In this document: positions 38,734 to 52,323 of the stretch, piece by piece | Layout: every line of letters starts with the position of its first letter | Numbering within the stretch: position 1 is the stretch's first letter | NCBI RefSeq assembly: GCF_021347895.1 | Contig: NC_067127.1 | Location: forward strand, 39,008,916-39,072,915 | Direction of reading: 5' to 3' | Source of the DNA: Acanthochromis polyacanthus | Taxonomy: Eukaryota; Chordata; Actinopteri; Pomacentridae | DNA length: 64,000 nt | The notes under the pieces: generated by a model | Told to the model about the DNA's origin: nothing | Databases searched by the model: none | Seen by the model: the letters and a program-made list of their open reading frames with translations, nothing else | Translations under genes and position numbers: made by a program

Positions 38734-39969
38734 TACAATCAGTTTTTCAAAGAATTATACACAAACTCCCCAAGAAGTGCAGCGCTGATGTCCAGGGCCC
38801 CATATTACTAAGAATTTGTCCCAAAGTCTGTTTGCAAGCGACCTAAACCACTAACTGCATATAGGACCCCAGAGACACTGCAGTTATCTCCAACAGAGTT
38901 GCAGAAAGCATGCATGGATTTCAGACTCGAAGAGCTTACTCAGGCCCAGGTCCAGGCAGTAGAGGAAGAGACCAGAAAACAAAGCTCATCAAAACTCTGG
39001 TTCAGCCAAAAAGCAGGAAGAATAACAGTCTCTAGATTGAGGCAGGTTCTACAGACTAGTCTCTCACAACCATCAAAGTCCTTGGTCAAGTCCATATGCT
39101 GCCCAGAGGCACACAGGTTCTCTACCAACCCAGTCTCACATCAAATTGTGACATAGTCACGTTTGTCCACAATGCAAAACGTTACAATCTCACAATTTGG
39201 CCCTGAAAATTGTGAGATGCTCACGTTTTTTCCCCCAATTCTTTTCTATGGGTCTGACGAAGGGTCATGTGACTGCTTGCTGTAGCTTCTCAAAATGAAA
39301 ACATGGCGGCTTTTCCTTTTATTTTCCGTGGAAAATGCATTATTTTAAGATAGTTTGGACAGAAAAAAACATTTTGATGACATTTTTAGCGAGAAATATA
39401 TATAACACTTTCACATTATCCATTCAGTTATTGGAAATGATCTTTGGTTTGGTTTGTTTTTACGCTGAATTTCACTTCACGGCATTAAATTGTGACAGTG
39501 TCACATTTTGTACGTTATGCTGGTTGATTAGGACGCTGCCACAGACGAAAACAAGCGGTGTGTTTATTTTTGTATTGTTGCATTGTGTAATTTTTGAGTT
39601 GTTAAATCATTTATGTAACTCTTGGTGATTACTGCTAGTTACTGAGATGTCTTCCCCGGCCGTTCATTAGTTGACGCGCTTCGCTCCCTTGTTAACAAGT
39701 TGCATTTCAATGATCCACAAGTCGCTCGTTGTCAATGCAAACAACCGTATTTATTTCCATGAACGTGCTTTTACCGCAATCATTTGTTGAGCTCATCCAT
39801 AAACCAGTCAGCGCACAGCGATCTAAAAACTTTATTCCTGCCCACAACAAGATCCCCCTGTCTTTCTTTAGCCCGTGGAAGCGTCCATAGCAACCACCAT
39901 AGCAACGGTGGGAAACGTAACAGTTCCACTCCGAGACGTGAAAGATTCATCGTCATAGCAAACCAGAGA

Positions 39970-40203
39970 TCATACACAAGAACTGAACGAATATTGTGAA
40001 ATTAAAATGTATATTTTTTTGGTGTCGCTGTAATGCCTGAGGCTTTGCTGCTGTCCGCTTACAGTTGTCAAAACACGGGAGAACGACGTGCATAACCTGC
40101 TGCACCTTTCTTCTTCGGTGGTGTCTGTGTAAAACAATGTCCAACATGCAAACAGCACACCTAGCGCCATGAAGCACAAAATGCAGGTGTAAATCAATGA
40201 CAT
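39970..40203 (-). other. Short open frame with membrane-anchor-like N-terminus, left arm
   Basis: ATG frame beginning MSLIYTCILCFMALGVLFAC, a hydrophobic segment of signal-anchor type, then TDTTEEERCSRLCTSF. The right arm repeats it with one Cys-to-Gly change and an indel in an A-run that alters the end. No family recognised. A donor-like GTAAGC lies inside it. It may be a captured exon or chance. Confidence 0.25.
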
Positions 40204-40262
40204 CTTACAATTACAATGTCCTGTCTTTTAACTAATAAAGACACATATATAAAGAACTTTAC

Positions 40263-41080
40263 ATCAGTTTGTTTGTTTGTTTGTTTGTTTGTTTGTTTGT
40301 TTGTTTTATTAAGATCCCCTATCAGCTTTTGCAAAGCAGCAGCTATTCTTCCTGAGGTCTTCATAATTTCATTTGTGACAACACCAAAAAGCAACATGTA
40401 CACAAAATACATACAAATCAAATTACAAAATACATAAACAATGCATACAAAAATACACGTATACAATATAAATAACATGCATATACAAAACCTGTACTAA
40501 CCAAAAGCATACAACACATAATACTCCCACCTTGAATTATAAAAATAAAATGTTCTTCTTCAAAGATACCATGACCTAACAGTAATAATTAAAGAATAAT
40601 CTACCTCAGAAACCAACTATAACATAAATCACATAAACAGTGACATTACAGTCACTACATTTAAGTTTAAGATTTAATTTAATGAATTATTGTATTTTAC
40701 AAATTTATATTCCCAAGCAACCCAGTAAATTAATAACTAAAATTTTGTGCTACGTAATGCTCTTTTAGTTTTATTTTAAAGTTTTCAATATTACCCGTTT
40801 TTGAGAAAATCCGGATGTTATCACTCGCTCCCGACAAAATCATCATTTTTTTTTTAAATATTTTGGATTTCGATTAATTAGACAATGAACAAATTGCCGT
40901 AATTTCCTGGTGGGTGTGTTTATGCAGCCTATTAAACACTTTTTTCCCCATGAAATAAAGTACAATCCATACATCATGGTCCAGTGTTCATTGTTTGTTT
41001 TGTTCACTGACATAGTGCAATAAAGTTTTGTTTTTTAAACCATCCAGTACCGTAATGAATATTGAATGAATATGGCATCT
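40263..41080 (-). repeat. LINE 3'-end-like segment in the left arm, with (TTTG)n
   Basis: On the minus strand it ends GGGGATCTTAATAAAACAAAC followed by (AAAC)n, seen as ten GTTTG units at 40,268-40,307: the pattern of a CR1-like LINE 3' tail. The same segment is in the right arm with fewer repeat units. It must have been present before the arms were duplicated. The upper boundary is approximate. Confidence 0.55.
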
Positions 41081-42015
41081 TGTTTACATCTCTAATTAAG
41101 GAGCAAGAAATTTACTGACGTTGATTTATGATTCAAGACAAGCAGAGGACACACTGTGTGCCCCTTTAATGTCCAAAAGGCCAATTAAGGTCAAAATCTC
41201 ACAGATTCTTTGACCAATTTGGACCAATCTGCACATGTTTGATATTGGGTCCTAAACCAATACTGGTGTACGTTTGCAGACCACCAGGACCTACAACGGC
41301 AAAATAGGAGCAAAGAAGACACTGGAACAGGGGCCTTTGTTAAAATGAATGAGAAACACTGTGAGAACATCAATCAAAGTGCACCAAAGAGCATAAAGTC
41401 ATAGAACAGGGTGTGCTGAATGCTCTGGGAGCAAGTCTGCAGTGAAAACACCTTTGAAGGGGTCAAGGGTCACTAAATCTGAAGACTTCAAATGAAGGAG
41501 ACAGTTTGTGCAACATATCAAGTATCATAAAAGTCATTCCCAGTGGAATTCAAGTCTGATATTGTGTGGGACTATTCAGAGCAGTCACATGAAGCACTGT
41601 ATCTGTTTTCAAGGGTCTAGCTCCATGGGAATCTGCTTTTTTCAGCAGTGAGGCCTGCTAGCAGTGATGAAGCCTGAGGCCTTCAAACATGTAAAAATCA
41701 TTCCTGCTCGGTCATTTTTGGGTCTAGTGACACCAAATCGGACACACTCCTACTAGATCACCCCCTGACCTTGCATATTTTTTTTCAGAGAGTTAGCTTA
41801 AAAGGGGACTGAGCACGGCCCTGTTTCTGACTCTACGATTAACCCTTTCATGTCCAAATGCTTCAAAACGGACTAAAAAGGTCAAAATCTCACACATTCC
41901 TTAATCAATTTGGACCAAACTGCACAGGTTCTAGATATAGAGGCTAATGTGAATGCTCATGCACGTTTCAGACCTCCAGGGGCCCTGAAGAAGGAATGAG
42001 GGCCAAAAAAAACCA

Positions 42016-43469
42016 AAGTGCATTTTTTCGGTTCTCTATACTTCTATCCATGGTTGTGCTGTTTTCATAGAGGCACACAACTTTATATTGCAGTAAAAAC
42101 AATGAGCCCAGGGGGATTTAAAATACGACTGGAGCCACTAGAAACTACTTCAGGGAGTTAATGACACACCAGCATAGCAACACAACTACAGCAACAACAA
42201 ATAACACAACATCTACAGAGAAAAATATCATTATTGCTCTCCTCATTATTACGAAATATACAGACTCTTTATATATGAGGAACCATAAACACGCTAAAGA
42301 CACAATAAAGTAGCCAAAAAAAGGTAATGAATAAAGTTTCACACAAACAAACATAAGTTTTGTGTGTGTGGGCAAAGTGTTCTTTTCAGAGTCAGTCAGC
42401 GCAGCACAGTGAGGTGCACCAAAGAAAATTAATGATAAAATGATGACTAAATGCTGAGATGTTATGATGAATAAAACAGAGATTTTTCAGTGATGGAATA
42501 TTCTTTTCCACTTGTACAATGACTGCAAGGAAATTGTGCTACAACCAAACAGCAAACTCTTTGAATGAACAATAAAGGCAACATGGAAATGCAGAAAATT
42601 ACAGTTTGTCAAACGTCTGCTTGAAGCTGCTTCAAAAACGAGTTAATCTCTATGGATCCCTGCGTTAAAATGTCCAAGTTTACAGCAGTCTTTTTTGCTC
42701 CTGTTTTGCCGTTGTAGGTCCTGGTGGTCTGAAACCGTACACCAGTATTTGTTTAGGACCCAATATCAAGCATGTGCAGGCTGGTCCAAATTGGTCAAAG
42801 AATCTGTGAGATTTTGACCTTAATTGGCCTTTTGGACATTAAAGGGACACACTTCCAAACTTCAACATGGTACCATCTGGCCCCCTGTTGACCTAGGAAG
42901 CTGATATTGTGTATACAGACTCACAGGGGGCCCTAGTACTTGTGGTTAAAATTTCGTCCCGTTCGGGTAAAAAATGAGGGTGAGGGTCTAATTCCACTGG
43001 CAGAAGGCTCTCAGGGTCAATGAGTCTAACAAGACCTGATTTTCCAACATGAACACTTGGTCAGATTTTTCTACTGGGACCCTGGGGCTGATCTTTTACT
43101 ATGTTATACTAGGCTATATTTGGAGCTGAACTGTGGTGGTTTGGTGTCTCTGTGACCTTCCTGTGACCCCTGGCACAGGGTCAAAATGTCACATTTTTGG
43201 ACATTGAAGCCCCATAAATTAGTAATTTTTGCATCAAATGAGCTGAAACTTTTAGGGGTGATTTAGGTGACCTTGGTGAACAATTGATTTGAAGCACAAG
43301 TCTCTAGGTTGTTCCTGGAGCTACTTCCGGTTTGGGAGGGGCTAGCAAAATAGTTCCAGTGGATTTAGATTTTAGATGTTTCAGAGGTACCAGATCCCAG
43401 GTTTCAGCTCTCTGAGTGTAACAGAAGTGAAATGAGAGCAAAAGAGGGACAACTATTGAAAAACATGTT
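42016..43469. repeat. Loop of the giant element, with an internal subrepeat
   Basis: Contains at 42,690-42,845 another copy of a ~150-bp unit (GTCCTGGTGGTCTG..., then GGTCCAAATTGGTCAAAGAA, ending TTGGACATTAAAGGG) that also occurs at 44,163-44,315 and inverted at 41,165-41,320. More diverged versions lie at about 43,490-43,640 and inverted at 41,845-42,005. No gene is recognised; a 76-codon minus-strand frame at 42,145-42,375 is hydrophobic but unassigned. Confidence 0.65.
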
Positions 43470-45256
43470 TTTTTTGCCCCTCATTCCTTCTTCAGGGCCC
43501 CTGGAGGTCTGAAACGTGCATGAGCGTTCACATTAGCCTCTGTATATAGAACCTGTGCAGTTTGGTCCAAATTGGTTAAGGAATGTGTGAGATTTTGACC
43601 TTTTTAGCTCGTTTTGAAGCATTTGGACATTAAAGGGTTAACCGTAGAGTCAGAAACAGGGCCGTTCTCGGGCCCCTTTTAAGCTAACTCTCTGAAAAAA
43701 AATATGCAAGGTCAGGGGGTGATCTAGTAGGAGTGTGTCCGATTTGGTGTCACTAGACCCAAAAATGACCGAGCAGGAATGATTTTTACGTTTGAAGGCC
43801 TCAGGCTTCACACTACTAGCAGGCCTCACTGCTGAAAAAAGCAGATTCCCATGGAGCTAGACCCTTGAAAACAGATACAGTGCTTCATGTGACTGCTCTG
43901 AATAGTCCCACACAATATCAGACTTGAATTCCACTGGGAATGACTTTTATGATACTTGATATGTTGCACAAACTGTCTCCTTCATTTGAAGTCTTCAGAT
44001 TTACTGACCCTTGACCCCTTCAAAGGTGTTTTCACTGCAGACTTGCTCCCAGAGCATTCAGCACACCCTGTTCTATGACTTTATGCTCTTTGGTGCACTT
44101 TGATTGATGTCCTCACAGTGTTTCTCATTCATTTTAACAAAGGCCCCTGTTCCAGTGTCTTCTTTGCTCCTATTTTGCCGTTGTAGGTCCTGGTGGTCTG
44201 CAAACGTACACCAGTATTGGTTTAGGACCCAATATCAAGCATGTGCAGGTTGGTCCAAATTGGTCAAAGAATCTGTGAGATTTTGACCTTAATTGGCCTT
44301 TTGGACATTAAAGGGGCACACAGTGTGTCCTCTGCTTGTCTTGAATCATAAATCAACGTCAGTAAATTTCTTGCTCCTTAATTAGAGATGTAAACAAGAT
44401 GCCATATTCATTCAATATTCATTACGGTACTGGATGGTTTAAAAAACAAAACTTTATTGCACTATGTCAGTGAACAAAACAAACAATGAACACTGGACCA
44501 TGATGTATGGATTGTACTTTATTTCATGGGGAAAAAAGTGTTTAATAGGCTGCATAAACACACCCACCAGGAAATTACGGCAATTTGTTCATTGTCTAAT
44601 TAATCGAAATCCAAAATATTTAAAAAAAAATGATGATTTTGTCGGGAGCGAGTGATAACATCCGGATTTTCTCAAAAACGGGTAATATTGAAAACTTTAA
44701 AATAAAACTAAAAGAGCATTATGTAGCACAAAATTTTAGTTATTAATTTACTGGGTTGCTTGGGAATAGAAATTTGTAAAATACAATAATTCATTGAATT
44801 AAATCTTAAACTTAAATGTAGTGACTGTAATGTCACTGTTTATGTGATTTATGTTATAGTTGGTTTCTGAGGTAGATTATTCTTTAATTATTACTGTTAG
44901 GTCATGGTATCTTTGAAGAAGAACATTTTATTTTTATAATTCAAGGTGGGAGTATTATGTGTTGTATGCTTTTGGTTAGTACAGGTTTTGTATATGTATG
45001 TTATTTGTATTGTATACGTGTATTTTTGTATGTATTGTTTATGTATTTTGTAATTTGATTTGTATGTATTTTGTGTACATGTTGCTTTTTGGTGTTGTCA
45101 CAAATGAAATTATGAAGACTCCAGGAAGAATAGCTGCTGCTTTGCAAAAGCTGATAGGGGATCTTAATAAAACAAACAAACAAACAAACAAACTGATGTA
45201 AAGTTCTTTATATATGTGTCTTTATTAGTTAAAAGACAGGACATTGTAATTGTAAG

Positions 45257-45460
45257 ATGTCATTGATTTACACCTGCATTTTGTGCTTCATGGCGCTAGG
45301 TGTGCTGTTTGCAGGTTGGACATTGTTTTACACAGACACCACCGAAGAAGAAAGGTGCAGCAGGTTATGCACGTCGTTCTCCCGTGTTTTGACAACTGTA
45401 AGCGGACAGCAGCAAAGCCTCAGGCATTACAGCGACACCAAAAAAAAATATACATTTTAA
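45257..45460 (+). other. Short open frame with membrane-anchor-like N-terminus, right arm
   Basis: Right-arm counterpart of the frame at 39,970-40,203, ending earlier after a shifted A-run. See that entry. Confidence 0.25.
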
Positions 45461-46357
45461 TTTCACAATATTCGTTCAGTTCTTGTGTATGATCTCTGGT
45501 TTGTTATGACGATGAATCTTTCACGTCTCGGAGTGGAACTGTTACGTTTCCCACCGTTGCTATGGTGGTTGCTATGGACGCTTCCACGGGCTAAAGAAAG
45601 ACAGGGGGATCTTGTTGTGGGCAGGAATAAAGTTTTTAGATCGCTGTGCGCTGACTGGTGTATGGATGAGCTCAACAAATGATTGCGGTAAAAGCACGTT
45701 CATGGAAATAAATACGGTTGTTTGCATTGACAACGAGCGACTTGTGGATCATTGAAATGCAACTTGTTAACAAGGGAGCGAAGCGCGTCAACTAATGAAC
45801 GGCCGGGGAAGACATCTCAGTAACTAGCAGTAATCACCAAGAGTTACATAAATGATTTAACAACTCAAAAAATTACACAATGCAACAATACAAAAATAAA
45901 CACACCGCTTGTTTTCGTCTGTGGCAGCGTCCTAATCAACCAGCATAACGTACAAAATGTGACACTGTCTCAATTTAATGCCGTGAAGTGAAATTCAGCG
46001 TAAAAACAAACCAAACCAAAGATCATTTCCAATAACTGAATGGATAATGTGAAAGTGTTATATATATTTCTCGCTAAAAATGTCATCAAAATGTTTTTTT
46101 CTGTCCAAACTATCTTAAAATAATGCATTTTCCACGGAAAATAAAAGGAATACCCGCCGTGTTTTCATTTTGAGAAGCCTGCAGCAAGCAGTCACATGAC
46201 CCTTCGTCAGACCCATAGAAAAGAATTGGGGGGAAAAACGTGAGCATCTCACAATTTTCAGGCCAAAATTGTGAGATTGTAACGTTTTGCATTGTGGACA
46301 AACGTGACTATGTCACAATTTGATGTGAGACTGGGTTGTCTCTACAGCTGCAACAAG

Positions 46358-46560
46358 GTATTTATTAGGGAAATGTGAGGGTTAGGTAAGGACATCCACA
46401 ACTCGCAGTATGATGCAAGTGTTAGGGCTGGCTAGAAGTATGTTCAAACTTTGAGATCAGGAATACAGTGATGTAAACCAGTGCAGTGGAATTAAAAGAA
46501 AAACGGTAACTCATTTTATCTGTTCAATTCTCTCTCTGTTATAACTGTTGTGCATTGCAG
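46358..46560 (+). other. Intron of the YqaJ-like gene
   Basis: A 203-bp intron with GTATTT donor and a pyrimidine-rich TTGCATTGCAG acceptor. It separates the two halves of an in-frame join (AG|G). Confidence 0.75.
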
Positions 46561-47100
46561 GTATGGATGCAAATATGTGGCAACAGCGACAAAACAATAT
46601 GAAAGATTGATAAGTGTGGACCATGAGGGTTTCTCCTGCATGGATACTGGACTTAGGCTGAATCCAACGTGGCCATACATGGGAGCCTCACCAGATGGAG
46701 TTGTAACATGCGCATGTCATGGACCTGGGATTTGTGAGACAAAGGTATAATTTATTTCTTCAGTATGGACATGTACTACACATTTATACACTGGCATATT
46801 AGGGTCAGGCATCACGAAAAAAATTAAATCATAAAAGCTCATCATGATAAAAAAAAAAAAAAGATTTTCTTCATGCCTGCCACTAATACACAATTGTAGA
46901 CTGACAGTCATTAAAAACTTTGAGACCATATTTTTCAACATAATTTTTATTTTGAAGCCCCAAACTGGATTTTCTTCATATGAATCATTTGTTTAGCATA
47001 TTGGCATGCAGAAACAAAAATGTAAAGTTTCAAGAATGATTTCAAAATAAAGAATTTAACAAAAGAAAACGTCACCTGCCAAACACAAAATCACAGCAGT

Positions 47101-47285
47101 CAATACCGAGCATGGCCTCCATGTGCTTGGATGCAGGCAGCAATCCGTCGGCGCATGCTTTGGACCAGGCTTCTGATTGTGGGTTGGGAACAGCCCATAC
47201 GCCTGGATACATCACTGTAGCTCAAAGCGGCCTCCACCATACCCAGTGCCCGGAGACGTTGTTCATGTGATAGACGCGGCATGAT
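47101..47285 (-). pseudogene. Internally deleted Tc1 transposase (family D)
   Basis: A short frame joins a Tc1 N-terminus (MPRLSHEQRLRALGMVEAAL, then SRRMGCSQPTIRSLVQ) straight to a Tc1 C-terminus (MRRRIAACIQAHGGHARY). Everything between, including the DDE core, is missing with the frame kept. This is a family distinct from A, B and C. The terminal repeats were not resolved. Confidence 0.75.
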
Positions 47286-47459
47286 GCTGTTCACTGGACT
47301 AACAATGGTGGCCTTTTTTGGGCCTTTATGTAGGCCTTCAAACCCATTCTCACATTGTGCAGATACTCACTGAGTATTGCTTGGTGTGTATTTGGTTCAC
47401 TTTTGCAAAGTGACCAACCCATGTGCAATGAATCATGACAAAATGACAACTCATCATTA

Positions 47460-47569
47460 TCTCAACTACCAGGGCACTAGATCATCAGTAAATCCACAAT
47501 GAACTAGAAAAGCACTCGGAGAGCGCATACCTTCGCCATGCCGTTTGTCTGTCTGTCTGTCTGTCCGTC

Positions 47570-47659
<90 letters not shown>

Positions 47660-47879
47660 TGTCTGTTTGTCTGTTAACAAACAGACACACAATTGAGAGA
47701 TGGCCGCCAGGCCATCTCTCAATTGTCCTTCGACCTTCAAAAAAATCCTGGATCCAGACGGTGATCCGGATCACCTCCAAAATCTAATCGATTGTTACTT
47801 GTGCTCTTCCGGACATCCTGTAAAAATTTGGTGAAAATCTGTCCATGACTTTTTGAGTTATGCTGTTAACAGACAAACA

Positions 47880-47918
<39 letters not shown>

Positions 47919-47975
47919 GGACAGACAGACAAACAAACTCCGGTGATTACATAACCTCCTAGCGGAGGTAATAAT
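47460..47975. repeat. Microsatellite-rich repeat with central hairpin
   Basis: Contains (GT)n at about 47,573-47,658, (AC)n at 47,880-47,913, and flanking (GTCT)n-type runs in inverted relation. Ends with CATAACCTCCTAGCGGAGGT (47,950-47,969), itself an inverted word. Between the microsatellites 47,689-47,726 forms a perfect 17-bp stem with a 4-base loop. A common fish repeat of unknown class, probably non-autonomous. Confidence 0.55.
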
Positions 47976-48621
47976 TACAACAACCCTACAAGTAGAATTC
48001 TGCCTACATTTCTACCTCAAAGTTTCTATTGACTGTCAGTATACATTTATCATTCATGCTGTGACCACTCAATAACACAGTAAAAAGCAGTTATATTTGC
48101 TTTGAGACCTATGACTAATGGAATTGGGATTTGTGAGAAAAGTGACTTTAATGCTATGCAAAGTTGAAGTTCTCATACATGTTGTAAAAACATAAAACTA
48201 ACATTTTTGGTGCATGTGCATAAGAGAAACTAACATATCTTGGAACTGGAAATTTGAACAAGGAATGCTATGCAGATGACTTTTTTCTTTTGTGAATTTT
48301 TAGTGCCACACAGCGGACAGGATGAGGCCGATCTACGCCTGTGTTCTGGAGCTGAGGGTTTCTGTCTCCTCAAAAATGAGGATGATGTAATTCTGGACAA
48401 GAACCATGCATACTACTACCAAGTACAGGCTCAGCTTCACATTGTAGGTGCTGATAATTGTGACTTTGTAGTGTGGAACAAAAATGACATCTTTGTGGAG
48501 AGGATTTTGCCTGATGCTGAACTCTGGGACAGCATCATTCCCAAAGTTGAAGAGTTCTTCAGGTACTGTGTCCTTGCTGAAGTGTTGGGACAGCAATTTA
48601 CAAAGAGTGAAAAATCAGGTC

Positions 48622-48624
<3 letters not shown>

Positions 48625-48696
<72 letters not shown>
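48625..48696 (+). repeat. (GT)n microsatellite
   Basis: About 36 uninterrupted GT units directly following the last recognisable YqaJ-like codons. Confidence 0.95.
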
Positions 48697-48698
<2 letters not shown>

Positions 48699-48862
48699 TT
48701 TCTCTATTATGAGACTTATGAATTTTAAATCTTAGATTTACTACTCTATTATGTTTTTCAGTCTGGTTTAACTATATTATCTCCAGTGTTGTTAAAATGA
48801 ATCAAATGTTCTTGTGTCTATACATGTATTTCCATAGGTATTCATAGTATGTAACTGTAATA

Positions 48863-50496
<1,634 letters not shown>

Positions 50497-50696
50497 TAAG
50501 TCTCAGATCCTCGCTCCACTCTTGGACACTGGACTAAAGGTCTCTCTGTTTGTTGCTCACCTGCAAATGTGGAAAGAGTACTGAAAAGTTTCACTACTTA
50601 AGTGAAAATTATTTAAAGTGCAAGTAAAATGACTACTTCAGGAAATTACTCTATATCTCCATTATCTGTAGTTTTTTTTAAAGTAGTCAATTTAAA

Positions 50697-50935
50697 GTAA
50701 CAATCAATCAATCTTTATTTGTATCGCGCCAAATCACAATATACATCGCCTCAACGTACTTCAGAGACATTACAGAAGGGGGGAAGAAGGGGGGAGAGAG
50801 AGGGGGGAAGAGGGGGAGAGAGAGAAAGAGGAGAAGAGGGGGAGAGAGAGGGGAGAAGAGAGGGGAGAAGAGGGGGAGAGACAGAGAGGAGAAGAGGGGG
50901 AGAGGCAAAGAGGGGGAGAGCGAGCGAGCGACCAG
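50697..50935 (+). repeat. Retroposon-tail-like start and polypurine tract
   Basis: CAATCAATCTTTATTTGTAT at 50,707-50,726 followed by CGCGCCAAATCAC is a common start of fish dispersed repeats. From 50,776 to 50,925 nearly all bases on the plus strand are purines (G-rich runs with GAGA), explaining long open frames in both directions. Not coding. Confidence 0.6.
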
Positions 50936-52034
50936 GCATAGCTGGAAACACTGTCGTCATCAGGCGTTGTCAGGCTCGAGTACTCAATTAAAAGTGCATT
51001 TGTCCTACTTCAATAATGTTTTTATAATTATGTATCCTGATTACATTTCACACATCCAGCACACGTTAGCTAAGCTATCTCCTACCTTAACTGTCTTATC
51101 TTTCATACTGACCAGCTCATTCAGTAATCTACACCTCGGCTCACCTGTCTTCCCTGCAATGGCATCATCTAGTTCATGTTTTTTTGATTTTGCTGATGAA
51201 AAGTCTATCTTCACAACTGGAGCAGCATGAATCTAAAAGTTTGAGAGGCAAGGAGAATAGAAGCGCTCTAAATGTATCTTTGAAATCAGTTCACACTGAC
51301 AAAAAAAACTACATCATATGCATTTGATTACCTTTTTGACTTTTGACGGCATTAACCACTTGCACTGTCCCATAGTACAAGATTCACTCGCTTTAATTTT
51401 AACACCTGCTTCAATGGCAAACAGAACTGCCCCGACATGTGAGCAGGATTCTGACAATCTGTTAGTAAAAAGGACAGCGAAAGGGAATTAGTATGCATTT
51501 ACAGATAAGCTCTGTTCATAGTGACATGCGCAGTGATACGAATAAGTAACACAAAGAGCTAACAGGCTGCCTTGTTTATAGGGTTTACGGGGAGAACCTA
51601 ATTTTACATACAAAAGCTGTGCTTCTCTGCTTTCTGAACTTTCTCGTAAACACCAGTTCTCCATGTTATGATATATAACACACATTGACTGTTTACCACT
51701 TAAAATAAAGTCACTATAAGCTAATACCTCACTGGAAACAAACTAGTGATCTTCAGCTCAGACGACTCACGATAGTTCTGTGTCACATTTTCATGTTCAC
51801 TACTGAATGTTTAAGCAAGGGGGACGGTGGCCTAATTTTGAATGTTTACATGTTGATGAGATGTTCATTTATAATGACTTACCCTGCCATGCAATCACAA
51901 TGTGCTGTAACGACTTCTCTGTTTTCTTTAGCCCCGACCCACATTTTCAAAGGTGTCTCATTAGACCTCTGAGAATGGTTGACCAAGAAACATTAGGTAG
52001 AAACTCGTTAGTATTTATGATTACCCAGTTAGCA
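50936..52034. other. No gene recognised
   Basis: Unassigned sequence with no domain-bearing frames. The last ~30 bases lead into the foldback repeat. Confidence 0.4.
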
Positions 52035-52323
52035 GTTCTGAACTCTGCTTATCTCAAGTCACATTAGCCCTTTCTGTATTTACAGTAGTTGGACTGCTTC
52101 GGTTGAAGCTAAAAGGAGCGCTCGTTTTGTTCAGTGGGACCGCGCAGGGGGGCGGTGTGTTTTTTTTTATACATTCAGAGAAACAGTCCTGGTTTGGTGA
52201 GTAGAAATGGTGAACAAAAACGAGTGCTCCTTTTAGCTTCATGCTAGCATGCAAACCGAAGCAGTACAACTGCTATAAATACAGAAAGGGCTAATGTGAC
52301 TTGAGATAAGCAGAGCTCAGAAC
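52035..52323. repeat. Foldback element, long-arm copy
   Basis: Arms of about 100-115 bp (outer word GTTCTGAACTCTGC, then TATCTCAAGTCACATTAGCC) enclose a ~75-bp centre. The inner ~150 bp match 32,787-32,936 in inverted orientation; the outer arm parts are absent there. No target duplication was seen. Confidence 0.85.

Larger units (their letters stand above)
39126..46338. mobile_element. Giant inverted-repeat element (2.9-kb arms)
   Basis: 7,213 bp. The left arm (39,126 to about 42,015) and right arm (about 43,470 to 46,338) are inverted copies with only scattered differences; the loop is about 1.45 kb. The termini read CAACCCAGTCTCACATCAAA, inverted at the other end. Flanked by the 7-bp repeat TCTCTAC (39,119-39,125 and 46,339-46,345); removing the element rejoins the YqaJ-like exon in frame, which confirms both boundaries. 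No transposase recognised. Superfamily unknown; 7 bp would allow P- or Dada-like mobilisation, but that is only a guess. Confidence 0.93.
46745..48303 (+). other. Intron of the YqaJ-like gene, filled with repeats
   Basis: Begins GTATAA and ends TTTTTAG. Contains a deleted Tc1 fragment and a microsatellite-rich repeat listed separately; otherwise nothing recognised. Confidence 0.65.
38811..48620 (+). pseudogene. YqaJ-type nuclease gene of the ISL2EU-like element, in pieces
   Basis: Recognisable exons: 38,811-39,125 (ETRKQSSSKLWFSQKAGRIT, then KSLVKSICCPEAHRFST); 46,346-46,357, the rest of that exon, after the giant insertion; 46,561-46,744 (YGCKYVATATKQYE, NPTWPYMGASPDGVV, ICETK); and 48,304-48,620 (LDKNHAYYYQVQAQLHIVG, CDFVVW, VEEFF). 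The Asp of ASPDG with the ExK of ETK is the PD-(D/E)xK nuclease signature of YqaJ-like proteins. Splice sites join in frame (ACAAG|GTATTT; TTGCAG|G). After ETK one base is missing (TGCCACACAG where the family's KCP would need one more C), and the C-terminus dissolves into a GT repeat. Inactive. Confidence 0.82.

Noticed and set aside
39126..46338. Polinton-like (Maverick) element, considered because of the long inverted ends
   Set aside because: No polymerase B, integrase, ATPase or capsid-like frame; the 7-bp duplication and the CAACCC terminus do not fit the 6-bp duplication and AG-type ends usual for Polintons.
47466..47787. Open frames with long His-Thr or Cys-Val runs
   Set aside because: Translation of the GT/AC microsatellites only.
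50708..50991. Arg/Glu/Gly-rich and Pro/Leu/Ser-rich frames
   Set aside because: Translation of a polypurine tract, not a gene.
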